A stretch of 64,000 bases of DNA from Paenibacillus sp. YPG26 (GCF_023704175.1 NZ_CP084530.1:2831501-2895500); one strand, 5' to 3'; shown: positions 16,102-24,783, counted from the stretch's first letter. Notes: generated by a model from the sequence alone, not told the origin. Translations and numbers: made by a program.

Positions 16102-16488
16102 ATGGGGTCATATGAGAACATGTATGAATTAAACGGGAAGCAGTTTTACTGCCCCATCGAACTTTCTGTTTCTATACTTGCTGGTAGATGGAAATCGACC
16201 ATTATTTGCGAACTACTTCAAGGAAAAAAAAGATATGGTGAACTCAAGAAAAATATATTGAACATTAATCATAAAATGCTAGCTGAACAATTACGAGAGT
16301 TGGAGTCTGCCGGGGTCATACAGAGATATGTCTATCCTGTAGTTCCACCAAAGGTGGAATACGAGTTAACAGCATTAGGAGAAGGTCTGCGACCTGCTGT
16401 TGAACTTCTGAGGCAATGGGGGATGTACTTCAAATCCGATCCAGATGAATCGCAAGCCGTTGCTCGGGACGTAAAGGAAGTATTATAA
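16102..16488 (+). CDS. HxlR-family transcriptional regulator
   Basis: The protein is 128 residues, of the usual HxlR size. The hallmark FYCPIELSVSILAGRWKSTI is followed by a wHTH (RYGELKKNILNINHKMLAEQ, RELESAGVIQRYVYP, VEYELTALG). The Cys in FYCPIE matches the redox-active N-terminal Cys of YodB/HypR-type members, so quinone or aldehyde sensing is plausible but inferred. It is flanked by two copies of the same 31-bp operator, one facing the MFS gene and one facing the oxidoreductase gene. A strong terminator follows at 16498-16546. Confidence 0.93.
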   Translation: MGSYENMYELNGKQFYCPIELSVSILAGRWKSTIICELLQGKKRYGELKKNILNINHKMLAEQLRELESAGVIQRYVYPVVPPKVEYELTALGEGLRPAVELLRQWGMYFKSDPDESQAVARDVKEVL

Positions 16489-16497
16489 AATCATATG

Positions 16498-16546
16498 AAG
16501 TGGCAGTCTGGAACGATATTTCATGTTCTGGACTGCCACTTTTTTT
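16498..16546 (+). terminator. Intrinsic terminator of the hxlR gene
   Basis: A 17-bp stem (AAGTGGCAGTCTGGAAC with GTTCTGGACTGCCACTT, two G-U pairs) runs into TTTTTTTC. Confidence 0.92.
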
Positions 16547-16577
16547 CATAACTCACCGTAGCCATACTTTACTTTTG

Positions 16578-16633
16578 GTGAGTATTAACCGAAAAAGTGC
16601 GTACTTACATTTAATTAGTGCGTTATGTATGAT
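16578..16633 (+). promoter_or_regulatory. HxlR operator and promoter of the NAD(P)H oxidoreductase gene
   Basis: The 31-bp element at 16578-16608 is the reverse complement of the one at 16053-16083 with only three differences. Its end supplies -35 TTACAT (16605-16610); -10 TATGAT (16628-16633) follows after 17 bp. The same -35/-10 words and spacing occur at the MFS promoter. Confidence 0.8.
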
Positions 16634-16713
16634 TGGTCACGTGGACCACATAAACCGTAAAGACGATCGCATTTTTCGAAAAATAGCAAATCCAAAATAA
16701 AGGGGAAATCTAA

Positions 16714-17250
16714 ATGAAAACATTAGTCATTGTCACTCATCCAAATATTAACGAATCCCGTATCAATAAGGCGTGGGTCCAAGAATTACAGCAGCACAGC
16801 AACATTACAATCCATCAACTATATCAAGCTTATCCGAACGAAGTCATAGATGTGGCCAGGGAGCAGGCACTCTTGGAAGCGCATGACCGCGTCATTTTGC
16901 AATACCCGTTCTATTGGTACAATATGCCGCCATTACTGAAAAAATGGTTAGATGCCGTACTGCAATATGGCTGGGCTTATGGTCCGGACGGAGATAAAAT
17001 GCAAGGCAAAGAGATTGGAGTTGCGATATCGACCTACGGTTCAAAAGAATCATATCAGTTGGGTGGGACTAACCGATTTACGATCGAGGAATTGCTCAAG
17101 CCGATCGATGCCATGTGTAATTATATCGGTGCTCGATTTATACCCCCGTTTACATTGAGCGATGTATCAAATGTGACCGATGAGGAGCTCGAGAAAAGCA
17201 AACTCGATTATGTAAGATACATTACATCTGTTCAGACTACTTCTGTGTGA
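16714..17250 (+). CDS. Flavodoxin-like NAD(P)H oxidoreductase (KefF/MdaB/YwrO type)
   Basis: At 178 residues it fits the Flavodoxin_2 family: TLVIVTHPNINESRINKAW is the FMN phosphate-binding start, and LQYPFYWYNMPPLLKKWLD holds the conserved P-x-x-W/Y-Y motif. The segment GKEIGVAISTYGSKESYQ follows. Such enzymes reduce quinones by two electrons with NAD(P)H in the cytosol. A GGGG-AAATC site precedes the ATG. It is monocistronic, with its own HxlR-type operator, suggesting induction by the same electrophile as the MFS pump. Confidence 0.92.
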   Translation: MKTLVIVTHPNINESRINKAWVQELQQHSNITIHQLYQAYPNEVIDVAREQALLEAHDRVILQYPFYWYNMPPLLKKWLDAVLQYGWAYGPDGDKMQGKEIGVAISTYGSKESYQLGGTNRFTIEELLKPIDAMCNYIGARFIPPFTLSDVSNVTDEELEKSKLDYVRYITSVQTTSV

Positions 17251-17347
17251 CTAACCCATAAAGGCAGAAATACGCTCCTTCGATTTCGCTACGTCCGCGC
17301 GGGCGAACCCTGAGGGGTTCTCTCCCCTATTACATCTCATACGAAAA

Positions 17348-17373
17348 AACAACCATCCAAATGGATGGTTGTT
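17348..17373 (-). terminator. Bidirectional terminator between the oxidoreductase and tRNA-Ala
   Basis: The stem AACAACCATCC/GGATGGTTGTT carries an A-run on one side (T-run on the minus strand). On the minus strand it ends the tRNA-Ala transcript 10 bp after the gene; on the plus strand it may also stop the oxidoreductase transcript. Confidence 0.8.
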
Positions 17374-17382
17374 CTTTAGTTA

Positions 17383-17455
17383 TGGAGCCTAGGGGGATCG
17401 AACCCCTGACCTCATCGCTGCCAGCGATGCGCTCTCCCAGCTGAGCTAAGGCCCC
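17383..17455 (-). tRNA. tRNA-Ala (anticodon GGC)
   Basis: The 73-nt gene reads 5' GGGGCCT at the acceptor end and AGGCTCC-A at the 3' end, including the G3:U70 pair that identifies alanine tRNA. The D arm (AGCTCAGCTGGGAGAGC), the anticodon loop CTGGCAG within a CATCG/CGATG stem and the T arm (AGGGGTTCGATCCCCCT) are all standard. CCA is not encoded; the discriminator A is followed by TAA. Confidence 0.97.
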
Positions 17456-17668
17456 ATGTTTTTATTTTTTCCGACCAGATTAATATAGCATATCATCATA
17501 TCGTTCTGCAAGCCTCTCTGCTCAGAAAATTATTAAATTTCCCATTAAAAAAGGAGCCCCTCAGGACCCCCATACTCATACTCATTCTCGTACTCTCTCT
17601 ATATAAATATCATCCCACATCTCGATCTTCTTCAAATGAATCTATCAATTCCAATACAGCTTGTCCGC

Positions 17669-18184
17669 CTACAGTACACGGCGAGCTGTGACGTATGTTC
17701 TGTCCCAGGTGCTTCCCTTGAATGTGGAAATGGTGACACCGATACCTACCCGGTATGTATGAAGCAGCTTTCCATTCCCAATGTAAATGCTTACGTGATT
17801 AATCACACCATCGCGGTTTGTATCAGAGAATACCAGATCTCCTGCCTTAAGCTTGCTCTTGGATACATACTTGCCCGCTTTGGATTGGTCTCTGGACGAA
17901 CGCGGAATGCGGACGCCGACCTTCTTATAGAGATATTGGGTAAAGGAAGAGCAATCGAAGCTTCTGGTTACTCCAGTCTTCGCTCCAAACTTATAAGGAG
18001 TTCCCAGGAATGTCTTCCCAGAGGCAATGATCCGGTTCGCGGCTGTGCTGCTGGCTGCCGTAGCAGTTGAAGCTGCATGTGCAGACTCCGAGGTTAATAG
18101 AATGTTTCCAGACATAGAGACCAAGAGGCTCAGACTGATTCCCACTATTGCTTTACCAATACGTCTTGTGTTCGTGTTGTTCAT
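17669..18184 (-). CDS. Secreted NlpC/P60 peptidoglycan endopeptidase
   Basis: The 171-residue precursor has a basic N-terminus, a hydrophobic stretch (IVGISLSLLVSMSG) and an AHA-A cleavage site near 37. The remainder is an NlpC/P60 domain with the catalytic Cys in RSFDCSSFTQYLYK, the His in INHVSIYIGNGK and a following His in LLHTYR. These enzymes cut gamma-D-Glu to diamino-acid links in wall peptides. The ATG at 18184 has GGGAG 8 nt upstream; an earlier start at 18223 would disturb the signal peptide. No cell-wall-binding domain is present, so it is a minimal form. Confidence 0.92.
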   Translation of the reverse strand: MNNTNTRRIGKAIVGISLSLLVSMSGNILLTSESAHAASTATAASSTAANRIIASGKTFLGTPYKFGAKTGVTRSFDCSSFTQYLYKKVGVRIPRSSRDQSKAGKYVSKSKLKAGDLVFSDTNRDGVINHVSIYIGNGKLLHTYRVGIGVTISTFKGSTWDRTYVTARRVL

Positions 18185-18560
18185 GATGTACTCCCTTGTG
18201 TTCGTATTGGCGGCGTGAACCACCTATACCCAAAAGTAACATATTTGTAACTTCCATTATGTACCTCAGACTCAGCTAACTCCCACCAGAGCAAGGTTTA
18301 TCCCAGTTTATGAAAATTCTATTAAAATTTCAGCCTTGTTTTCTCTTGACAATTGAGTTGAAAAGCTCTGTTCACAAGCTAGAAAGCCGTATAACAGGCT
18401 CTTCCTTTAGCTGCTGTCCTCAGAACTTTATAGTGTAAAAAGACGCAGGCAGCTCATACAGCAAGCCACCCGCGCCTTTTTTGTCACGCTCATCAACCTT
18501 TTCATATCTACGATTCTCTATCTCTATATTATTCTCCACTCCACTTGAGTATTGCTTACG
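18185..18560. other. Intergenic stretch without a gene
   Basis: This 376-bp gap between the NlpC/P60 gene start and the TauD-like gene end holds the leader of the endopeptidase gene and one terminator (18437-18482). No coding region with a ribosome site and no recognisable riboswitch consensus was found. Confidence 0.6.
18437..18482 (-). terminator. Bidirectional terminator of the first organosulfur operon
   Basis: On the minus strand AAAGGCGCGGGTGGC pairs with GCTGCCTGCGTCTTT around an 11-nt loop and is followed by TTTTAC. The opposite strand also ends in CTTTTTTG. Confidence 0.82.
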
Positions 18561-19493
18561 CTATGCCGTCTGAGCCTCACTCTCCGAGCTTCGACCTGTC
18601 TTCGTAAGCGTTCTGCTCTTGCGTCCATCAATGCTGACAGGCACATCGCCATCAATAGTAACCCTGCGTACCACCCGGTGCTGATCTCCGTAATCATTCA
18701 CAGCATAATGCTGTGTGGCCCGGTTATCCCAGATTACCACGTCGCCAACAGACCAGCGCCAGCGGACTGTGTTCTCAAGGCGGGTAATATGAGACTGAAG
18801 CAGGGAGATCAACTGGGCAGAATCGTTCGCGGAGAGACCTGTAATCTTCTTCGCAAAGTGTCCGAGCAGCAGTGTCCGCTCCCCGGTCTCGGGATGCACA
18901 CGTACGAGCGGATGCTCGGTCTCATACAGGGTGGAGACGAACACTTCCTTATGATGGCGAGCCGCTTCCTCCGAGATCTGCTCGCGGTGAGCTGCATAAT
19001 CATACTGGTTCGTGTGCACCGCCCACAGCCGGTCAACAAGGTTCCTCAGTTCCTCAGGGAGATTGTCATAGGCCGCGGCGGTATTGGCCCACACGGTATC
19101 CCCACCTGCTTCGGGCACCACCACGGAACGAAGGATCGAAGCCTGAGGGTAAGCATCCACAAAAGTCACATCCGTATGCCATGAATCTGCCCGGCCTCCA
19201 TGAGCCGAATCCAGCTCCAGCACATATTCTGTGCCATCCTTGATCGGAACCGTCGGGTGAGCCACCGGAGCGCCAAGCAGGCCTGCAAGTGCTTCCTGTC
19301 CGGCATCATCCAGATGCTCCTGTCCACGGAAAAAAATCACTTTATACTTCAGCAAAGCCTGGCGGATTTCGGCAATCGTCTCTGGATCAAGATCCGCACC
19401 CAGACGAACACCGTGAATTTCCGCGCCAATTCTGCCTGCCACCGGTTGAACCTGAATCCCCGTGATCGTTCCCTTACCAGCCAAATTACTCAT
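18561..19493 (-). CDS. TauD/TfdA-family Fe(II)/2-oxoglutarate dioxygenase
   Basis: This 310-residue protein has the iron motif HxD in [10 protein letters not shown], the distal His in [13 protein letters not shown] and the 2-oxoglutarate Arg in [11 protein letters not shown]. Sequence and context fit the taurine/alkylsulfate dioxygenases, which release sulfite or sulfate from organosulfur compounds. ATG 19493 is chosen for its 8-nt spacing from AGGAGG; ATG 19496 and TTG 19499 are also possible. It is last in the operon SBP-ATPase-permease-monooxygenase-dioxygenase. The substrate (taurine, alkylsulfate or another) is not settled by sequence. Confidence 0.93.
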   Translation of the reverse strand: MSNLAGKGTITGIQVQPVAGRIGAEIHGVRLGADLDPETIAEIRQALLKYKVIFFRGQEHLDDAGQEALAGLLGAPVAHPTVPIKDGTEYVLELDSAHGGRADSWHTDVTFVDAYPQASILRSVVVPEAGGDTVWANTAAAYDNLPEELRNLVDRLWAVHTNQYDYAAHREQISEEAARHHKEVFVSTLYETEHPLVRVHPETGERTLLLGHFAKKITGLSANDSAQLISLLQSHITRLENTVRWRWSVGDVVIWDNRATQHYAVNDYGDQHRVVRRVTIDGDVPVSIDGRKSRTLTKTGRSSESEAQTA

Positions 19494-19573
19494 CATCAAT
19501 TCCTCCTTTTATATGGATCCTTAATAGGATTTGAAGCCGTTAAGAGTTAACCGTCAAGAACTAACTAAATGCT

Positions 19574-20941
19574 TCAGTTGACACTGTACAGGACGGCCGT
19601 ACTTTCAATAGCAGCAGGGTGCACAGGCCGCTTCAGTTCGAGATGATCCCGCAGGGTTGTTCCCGAGTACTCGGTACGGAACAAGCCCCGCTTCTGAAGC
19701 TCGGGCACAACCAGATCCACGAATTCTTCAAGTCCTCCCGGCAGATACGGCGGCATAATGTTGAATCCATCTGCTGCGCCGCTCAGGAACCACTCTTCTA
19801 ATTGATCCGCAATCTGTACGGGAGTTCCGAAGATCTCGCGGTGACCCCGTGCGCCGGCAATGCGCTGATACAATTGACGAATCGTAAGATTCTCCCGCTC
19901 AGCCAGATCCTTCAGCAGGGTGAAGCGGGTTTTACCACCGTTAATTTGATTCAGTTCCGGAAGATCCGGAAGAGGTCCATCCACCGGATATGGCGAGAGA
20001 TCGAAGCTGATCAGCTGGGACAGCAGGCTTACCCCCGCCTCCTCGGGAATGAGCTGCTCCAGCAGCGCTTTTTTCTCAATGGCCTCCTCTTCTGTCCTTC
20101 CGATAATCGGGAATATTCCCGGCATAATCTTCAGATCCTCCGGTGAGCGTCCATACTTGGCCAGTCTACCCTTCACATCCCTGTAGAAGCGCTGGGCTTC
20201 CTCCAGCGTCTGCCACGCTGTGAATATCACCTCGGCCGTCCGTGCGGCAAGCTCCTTGCCGGGGTCGGATGAACCGGCCTGAATAATGACCGGATACCCT
20301 TGAACCGGCCGGGCTACATTCAGCGGACCCTTAACCGAGAACCACTCGCCTTTGTGATGGAGGGTATGAAGCTTGCTCTTATCTGCAAAAGCCGCGTTAT
20401 CCTTGTCATATAAGAAGGCATCGTCCTCCCAGCTGTCCCACAGACCCGTGACCACGTTCAGGAATTCTTCCGCCCGTTCATAGCGTAGAGAGTGCAGCAG
20501 GTGGCTCTCTTTATTGAAATTGAGCGCTTCATCCGGATTCGCGGAGGTGACCACGTTCCAGGCTGCGCGCCCGCTGCTCAAATGATCCAGTGAGGCGAAC
20601 TTGCGGGCCACATGATACGGCTCGTTATAAGTGGTCGATACGGTTCCCGCAAGACCCACGTGCTCCGTTACGGCAGCCAGCGCAGATAGCAGCGTAATCG
20701 GCTCCGGACGTACGGTTACCGTCTGGGCAACCGCCTCGGCATATTTCTCCGAGACCGAGTATCCATCCGCCAGGAACAGCATGTCGAATTTCCCCCGCTC
20801 CGCAGTCTGGGCCAGCTTCTTATAGAATTTCAGATTCAGGACTTCCGAAGCTTCCGCTCCGGGATATCGCCAGGCTGCCACATGATGGCCAGGTGTCATC
20901 AGGAAGGCTCCGAGTTTCATTTGACGGGTACTCTTGCTCAT
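19574..20941 (-). CDS. LLM-class FMN-dependent monooxygenase (NtaA/SnaA/DszA family)
   Basis: The 455-residue protein has the typical start LGAFLMTPGHHVAAWRYP, ERGKFDMLFLADG, the conserved ARKFASLDHLSSGRAAWNVV and GPLNVARPVQGYPVIIQAGSS. This is the nitrilotriacetate/dibenzothiophene-sulfone monooxygenase branch of bacterial luciferase-like enzymes. It uses FMNH2 supplied by a separate reductase, which is not encoded nearby. Within a sulfonate-type import operon it probably oxidises a C-S bond. A paralogue of equal length lies at 28772-30127. Confidence 0.93.
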   Translation of the reverse strand: MSKSTRQMKLGAFLMTPGHHVAAWRYPGAEASEVLNLKFYKKLAQTAERGKFDMLFLADGYSVSEKYAEAVAQTVTVRPEPITLLSALAAVTEHVGLAGTVSTTYNEPYHVARKFASLDHLSSGRAAWNVVTSANPDEALNFNKESHLLHSLRYERAEEFLNVVTGLWDSWEDDAFLYDKDNAAFADKSKLHTLHHKGEWFSVKGPLNVARPVQGYPVIIQAGSSDPGKELAARTAEVIFTAWQTLEEAQRFYRDVKGRLAKYGRSPEDLKIMPGIFPIIGRTEEEAIEKKALLEQLIPEEAGVSLLSQLISFDLSPYPVDGPLPDLPELNQINGGKTRFTLLKDLAERENLTIRQLYQRIAGARGHREIFGTPVQIADQLEEWFLSGAADGFNIMPPYLPGGLEEFVDLVVPELQKRGLFRTEYSGTTLRDHLELKRPVHPAAIESTAVLYSVN

Positions 20942-21003
20942 ATCATTTCCTCCTCAAAATAGACCTTGGTATTTGCTAGATAAGCTCAAGACACAGACCA
21001 TTC

Positions 21004-21855
21004 CTACTCATTCGAAGCCTGCTTCCAAGCAGTCAGCTTCTTCTCGAGCGTAACGAGCGCGTAGTTCAGAATGACACCGAAGATGGAGATGGTGATAATC
21101 CCTGCATACATCTCCGTAATCTGAAAGCTGAACTGCGTGTACTGAATGAAATACCCTAGCCCCGACTTGGCCCCTGCCATTTCGGCAGCGACGAGAACGA
21201 GGATGGAGGCCGCCCCCGCTTGGCGAATACCCACAAAGATGGTCGGAACCGAGGCAGGCAGCACGACCTTGCGGAACAGCTGCAGTGGAGAAAGTCCCAT
21301 CGACCTGGCGGATCTGATCAGCAGCGGATCCACATTCCTTACACCGCTGATCGTATTCAGCAGCAGCGGAAATACGCAGGCATAGAAGATGATGGCGATC
21401 TTGGACGTCTCTCCAAGACCCAGCAGCATAATGAATACAGGGAGAAGCGCAAGTACCGCGGTATTACGGAACAATTCCAGCAGCGGGTTCAAGTACTGCG
21501 CAGCGGTCTTCCACCAGCCAATCGCCAAGCCCAGCGGAACACTGACAAGCAGAGCCAGGGTGAAGCCTCCAATCGAGCGAACCAGGCTGACCTTCGTATG
21601 TTCAGCAAGGTCTCCCGAGAGGAGCAGGCCCCACCAGGTGCTCAGCACCTCACTTAAAGGGGGAAGAAAGGTGGCATTGGTCCAGCCAAGCCGTGGTGCT
21701 GCTTCCCATACAGCCATAAAGGCAATGATAACAATGGATGCTTTGAAAGCCTGGTGCAGCTTCTCAAATGCCCAGCCCAGAGCTCTCTTTCCACTTCTCC
21801 GGGCTTCCTTCTTCTCCAATCTGACAAGCACTTCTCCTGCTCCTGAATTAGCCAT
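21004..21855 (-). CDS. ABC transporter permease (SsuC/TauC-like)
   Basis: The protein is 283 residues with an N-terminal charged stretch and six hydrophobic segments. The EAA loop (IRSARSMGLSPLQLFRKVVLPASVPTIFVGIRQ) is the contact point for the ATPase, and the family BPD_transp_1 fold of nitrate/sulfonate/taurine permeases fits. It overlaps the upstream ATPase gene by 8 bp. Only one permease is present in this operon, so a homodimer is expected. Confidence 0.92.
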   Translation of the reverse strand: MANSGAGEVLVRLEKKEARRSGKRALGWAFEKLHQAFKASIVIIAFMAVWEAAPRLGWTNATFLPPLSEVLSTWWGLLLSGDLAEHTKVSLVRSIGGFTLALLVSVPLGLAIGWWKTAAQYLNPLLELFRNTAVLALLPVFIMLLGLGETSKIAIIFYACVFPLLLNTISGVRNVDPLLIRSARSMGLSPLQLFRKVVLPASVPTIFVGIRQAGAASILVLVAAEMAGAKSGLGYFIQYTQFSFQITEMYAGIITISIFGVILNYALVTLEKKLTAWKQASNE

Positions 21856-22732
21856 CTACAGCGGCCCCCTTCCCTGATAATGTGCTGCTACCCCAACCCA
21901 GACTGCGGTTCTTCTCCTGTTCCTGCGCACGCTGAACTTCATCCTTCAGCAGATCCCAAATCTGATGCCGGAGCTTCACAAAGTCGGGGTGAGCCCGCAG
22001 ATCCTCCTCCGACGTTCTGGCTTCAAATGGAATTTCAATCACTTCCTTAATTCTCCCAGGCCGGGAGGTCATAACGGCTACACGCTGGCCCAGATAGACG
22101 GCCTCCTCAATCCCGTGAGTAATGAAGATAATCGTCTTCTTCGTTGCTTCCCAGATTCGCAGCAGTTCACTCTGCAGGGTCTCCCGGGTCTGGGCATCCA
22201 GCGCGGCGAAGGGTTCATCCATCAGCAGCACATCCGGATTGTAAGCCAGGCTTCTTGCAATGGCGATCCGCTGCTTCATGCCTCCCGAGAGTTCATGAGG
22301 ATAGCGATGCTCAAATCCTGCAAGGCCTACAAGCTGAATATATTCCTGAGCGATCTCGCGCCGTTCCTTACGCGGAACCCCCTTGGTCTCAAGGCCAAAT
22401 TCCACATTGGCCAAGGCCGTCTTCCAAGGGAACAAGGCATACTGCTGGAACACAATGCCACGATCCAGATTCGGACCTGTTATCGGCTTGCCGTCCAGTA
22501 GGATTTGTCCGCTGGAAGGCGTCGTCAGACCGGCGAGAAGATCAAGCAGGGTAGACTTTCCGCATCCGGACGGACCAACAATAACCATGAATTCCCCGGG
22601 CTTCACGTCCAGATTAATACTGTCAAGTGCCTTGACAGGCTCTTGATTGGCTTTCAGATCACCAGGTCTCCGTGTGACACGAAAAGCTTTATTCACCTGC
22701 TGAATGCTGATTTTGGCGGTATTGGCAGTCAT
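21848..22732 (-). CDS. ABC transporter ATP-binding protein (SsuB/TauB-like)
   Basis: The 294-residue ATPase has Walker [10 protein letters not shown], signature ELSGGMKQR, Walker B VLLMDEPFAALDAQTR and switch histidine FITHGIEEA. The order and spacing match nitrate/sulfonate/taurine importers. The C-terminal 45 residues beyond the fold are Gly/Ser-rich and probably disordered. It is second in its operon, 32 nt after the binding protein gene. Confidence 0.93.
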   Translation of the reverse strand: MTANTAKISIQQVNKAFRVTRRPGDLKANQEPVKALDSINLDVKPGEFMVIVGPSGCGKSTLLDLLAGLTTPSSGQILLDGKPITGPNLDRGIVFQQYALFPWKTALANVEFGLETKGVPRKERREIAQEYIQLVGLAGFEHRYPHELSGGMKQRIAIARSLAYNPDVLLMDEPFAALDAQTRETLQSELLRIWEATKKTIIFITHGIEEAVYLGQRVAVMTSRPGRIKEVIEIPFEARTSEEDLRAHPDFVKLRHQIWDLLKDEVQRAQEQEKNRSLGWGSSTLSGKGAAVDG

Positions 22733-22764
22733 ACAACCTTCCCCTTCCTAGTGAATGATTTCTT

Positions 22765-23814
22765 CTACTTGGCCTTGCCCTCATTTAAATATGGATTGAA
22801 TTCATTGCTGAACAGCTCTTTGGCATTCAGCTCGCCCTGCTTGATCGTGCCTTCATTAACCAGCCAATCCACCCAGGTGCTGAATTCCTTATCCGCAATC
22901 AGCCCGCCCTTGCCCGCAACTCCAGTGCTCTTCCAATACTTGATGGCCTTGGTGTCCTCCTTGCGGCCGCGATTATTGATGATCTTCTCGTACCTTGCCA
23001 CCACTTCATCACGCGGAGTCGTCCTCGCCCATTCAATCGCTTTGGCTGTGGCTTCCACGAATTTGCGCGTGGCCTTCGGATTTTTCTTGATAAATGCATC
23101 AGTTAACACGTAACTGCCTGCGCTGAACGTCCCGAACAGCTCCTTATCTGTGAAAAGAGGATGGATTCCGCCGCGTTCCAGCGCCTTGTCCCGCAGTATA
23201 CCGCCGAGTGTAGCCACATCGATCTGGTTGGCCCGCAGCGTCTGTTCCGTAGTGACCGGCGGAACTACAACCAGGGTAACCTGTTCAATCTCTTCCTGAG
23301 TCAGGCCCTGCCTGTGCAGGTATTCCTTAATTACGAATTCGTGATGGGCACCGAGCGTATTGACGGCAATTCTTTTGCCAATTAAATCCCGGGCTGTCTT
23401 AATGGAACTACCATCCAGCACATAATATCCGCTCCAGGTATTATCATCGACCCCGTAGTAAGCAATCACCGGAGTAATCGGGGCTTTGGCAGCGAGCAGC
23501 TTGACAATCGCACCGTTAAAGGCCCCTCCGAAGTCGGTATCCCCGGTGACCACGGACTGGATATCCTGCGGCCCGCTGATTGTATTCCCGATGAAATTCA
23601 ATTTGAGAGGTGCCAGATAGCCCAGGTCTTCGGCAAGTTCCGGATAGGTAACCGCACCTACGTTGCCCTGATAACGAAGCTCCGCAACCTCAAGACCATC
23701 CTGGCCGGCTGCGCTCGCTAGTGGAGTGTTGCTTTTGCCGCATCCGGACAACACCAGCGAGGATACCAGCAGCAGGGCCATAGCCGTACCGGCAAATTTG
23801 GAAACAGGATTCAT
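22765..23814 (-). CDS. Substrate-binding lipoprotein of a sulfonate-type ABC transporter
   Basis: The 349-residue precursor starts MNPVSKFAGTAMALLLVSS and has a lipobox, VLSGC, so it is lipid-anchored outside the membrane. The mature part is an NMT1/SsuA-like periplasmic-binding fold (LNFIGNTISGPQDIQSVVTGDTDFGGAFN; KRIAVNTLGAHHEFVIKEYL). ATG 23814 is chosen because GGAGG lies 9 nt upstream and the signal peptide begins there. It heads the minus-strand operon, behind a leader that contains a terminator (23884-23920). Confidence 0.93.
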   Translation of the reverse strand: MNPVSKFAGTAMALLLVSSLVLSGCGKSNTPLASAAGQDGLEVAELRYQGNVGAVTYPELAEDLGYLAPLKLNFIGNTISGPQDIQSVVTGDTDFGGAFNGAIVKLLAAKAPITPVIAYYGVDDNTWSGYYVLDGSSIKTARDLIGKRIAVNTLGAHHEFVIKEYLHRQGLTQEEIEQVTLVVVPPVTTEQTLRANQIDVATLGGILRDKALERGGIHPLFTDKELFGTFSAGSYVLTDAFIKKNPKATRKFVEATAKAIEWARTTPRDEVVARYEKIINNRGRKEDTKAIKYWKSTGVAGKGGLIADKEFSTWVDWLVNEGTIKQGELNAKELFSNEFNPYLNEGKAK

Positions 23815-23883
23815 GAGATCAACCTCCATCTGTAATTTGTTATACATGTTCCCGGATGAGATGGCCTTGATTTTGCTGGTAGC

Positions 23884-23920
23884 AAAAAAAGACACATTCA
23901 TCTCCAGGATGATCGTGTCT
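23884..23920 (-). terminator. Intrinsic terminator inside the leader of the sulfonate operon
   Basis: On the minus strand AGACACGATCATC pairs with GATGAATGTGTCT across a 5-nt loop and is followed by seven T. It lies between the promoter and the binding protein gene, about 50-90 nt after the predicted transcription start, so it must be bypassed for expression. Confidence 0.75.
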
Positions 23921-23977
23921 CCGGTGGTCCGGTCGGATAATCTACAAATCCAATCGACTTACTATGTTTTGATTGCT

Positions 23978-24006
23978 ATACTACATTCATCCCTTTCTTT
24001 AGTCAA
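23978..24006 (-). promoter_or_regulatory. SigA promoter of the first sulfonate operon
   Basis: On the minus strand TTGACT (plus 24001-24006) and TAGTAT (plus 23978-23983) have 17-bp spacing. The predicted start is near 23971, giving a leader of about 157 nt. Confidence 0.75.
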
Positions 24007-24186
24007 TCATTTTTATGGAAATAATTTTCATATTTAAATTTTCTATACATAAAAACCTGTAAAATAAGGGTTTTTGACGGTCCTGACTGAATCTGGCAGA
24101 TCTAACTTCACTTTCCCGGTTCAAATGTCTATTATAATCCGTAGAAGAGCAATCCATTTAAGAGCAATCTGCAAGGAGGAATCAGA

Positions 24187-24783
24187 ATGTGTCCCAGAAA
24201 TGTGGAGCGTGACTTAAGAGTTAGAGATGAACGAATTCAGCAGATTCTGGATTCAGCTATTACTATTATTTCAAGTAAAGGGTTCGGATCCACAAGCATC
24301 AGCGATATTGCCAAGGCAGCCGGAATCAGCATTGGTACGATGTACCATTACTTCAGATCTAAGGATGAAGTATTTGCCGAAGTGCTCAAGCGGGGTCAGC
24401 TGGATTATGGACAGAAAGTGTCGGAGCTTGCGAAGGAGCAGGGAATTCCTGCGCTTGCCAAGCTGCATGATTTCGCCGCGAGCTGGCTTGCCAATCCAAT
24501 TAACTGGGCTTATACGATTATGCTTCAAAGCGCCCGGACTACAGAGACCGTGCCGATGGAGATCAGACAGGCAGTAACGGACAGATTCACGGCGAACCTT
24601 CAGCCTCTCGCCCGCATTATGGAGGATGGCCAGCGGGAAGGCACGGTCGTTCAGGGCGATCCGCTGAAGCTGGCCTTTTATTTTGTCAGCTTGATTCAGG
24701 GACTAACACTTCAACGGGCACCAGGATTCGAGATTCCGGTATCCATAGAAGTCGATGGATTAATGCGGCTGTTCCAAGCATAA
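24187..24783 (+). CDS. TetR/AcrR-family regulator between the sulfonate operons
   Basis: This 198-residue protein has an N-terminal HTH (IQQILDSAITIISSKGFGST, SISDIAKAAGISIGTMYHYF, RSKDEVFAEVL) and an all-helical ligand domain. The ribosome site AAGGAGG lies 7 nt before the ATG. A TATAAT at 24133-24138 may be its -10. It sits between two divergent organosulfur operons, the natural place for a shared regulator, but no matching palindrome pair was found at the two operon promoters. Confidence 0.9.
   Translation: MCPRNVERDLRVRDERIQQILDSAITIISSKGFGSTSISDIAKAAGISIGTMYHYFRSKDEVFAEVLKRGQLDYGQKVSELAKEQGIPALAKLHDFAASWLANPINWAYTIMLQSARTTETVPMEIRQAVTDRFTANLQPLARIMEDGQREGTVVQGDPLKLAFYFVSLIQGLTLQRAPGFEIPVSIEVDGLMRLFQA

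Noticed and set aside
17530..17570. GC-rich hairpin with T-run after the NlpC/P60 gene
   Set aside because: The pairing is interrupted and short; it may be the terminator of that gene but is not strong enough to list.
18224..18400. Possible c-di-AMP (ydaO) riboswitch before the NlpC/P60 gene
   Set aside because: Such riboswitches often precede wall endopeptidases, but the conserved ydaO segments could not be found in the right order on the minus strand.
23921..23971. S-box or T-box element in the sulfonate leader
   Set aside because: The leader is too short and lacks the conserved S-box and T-box sequences; only a terminator is supported.
24052..24079. AAAACC/GGTTTT hairpin between the TetR gene and the first sulfonate promoter
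   Set aside because: The stem is only about six weak pairs with a mismatch and no gene would use it.
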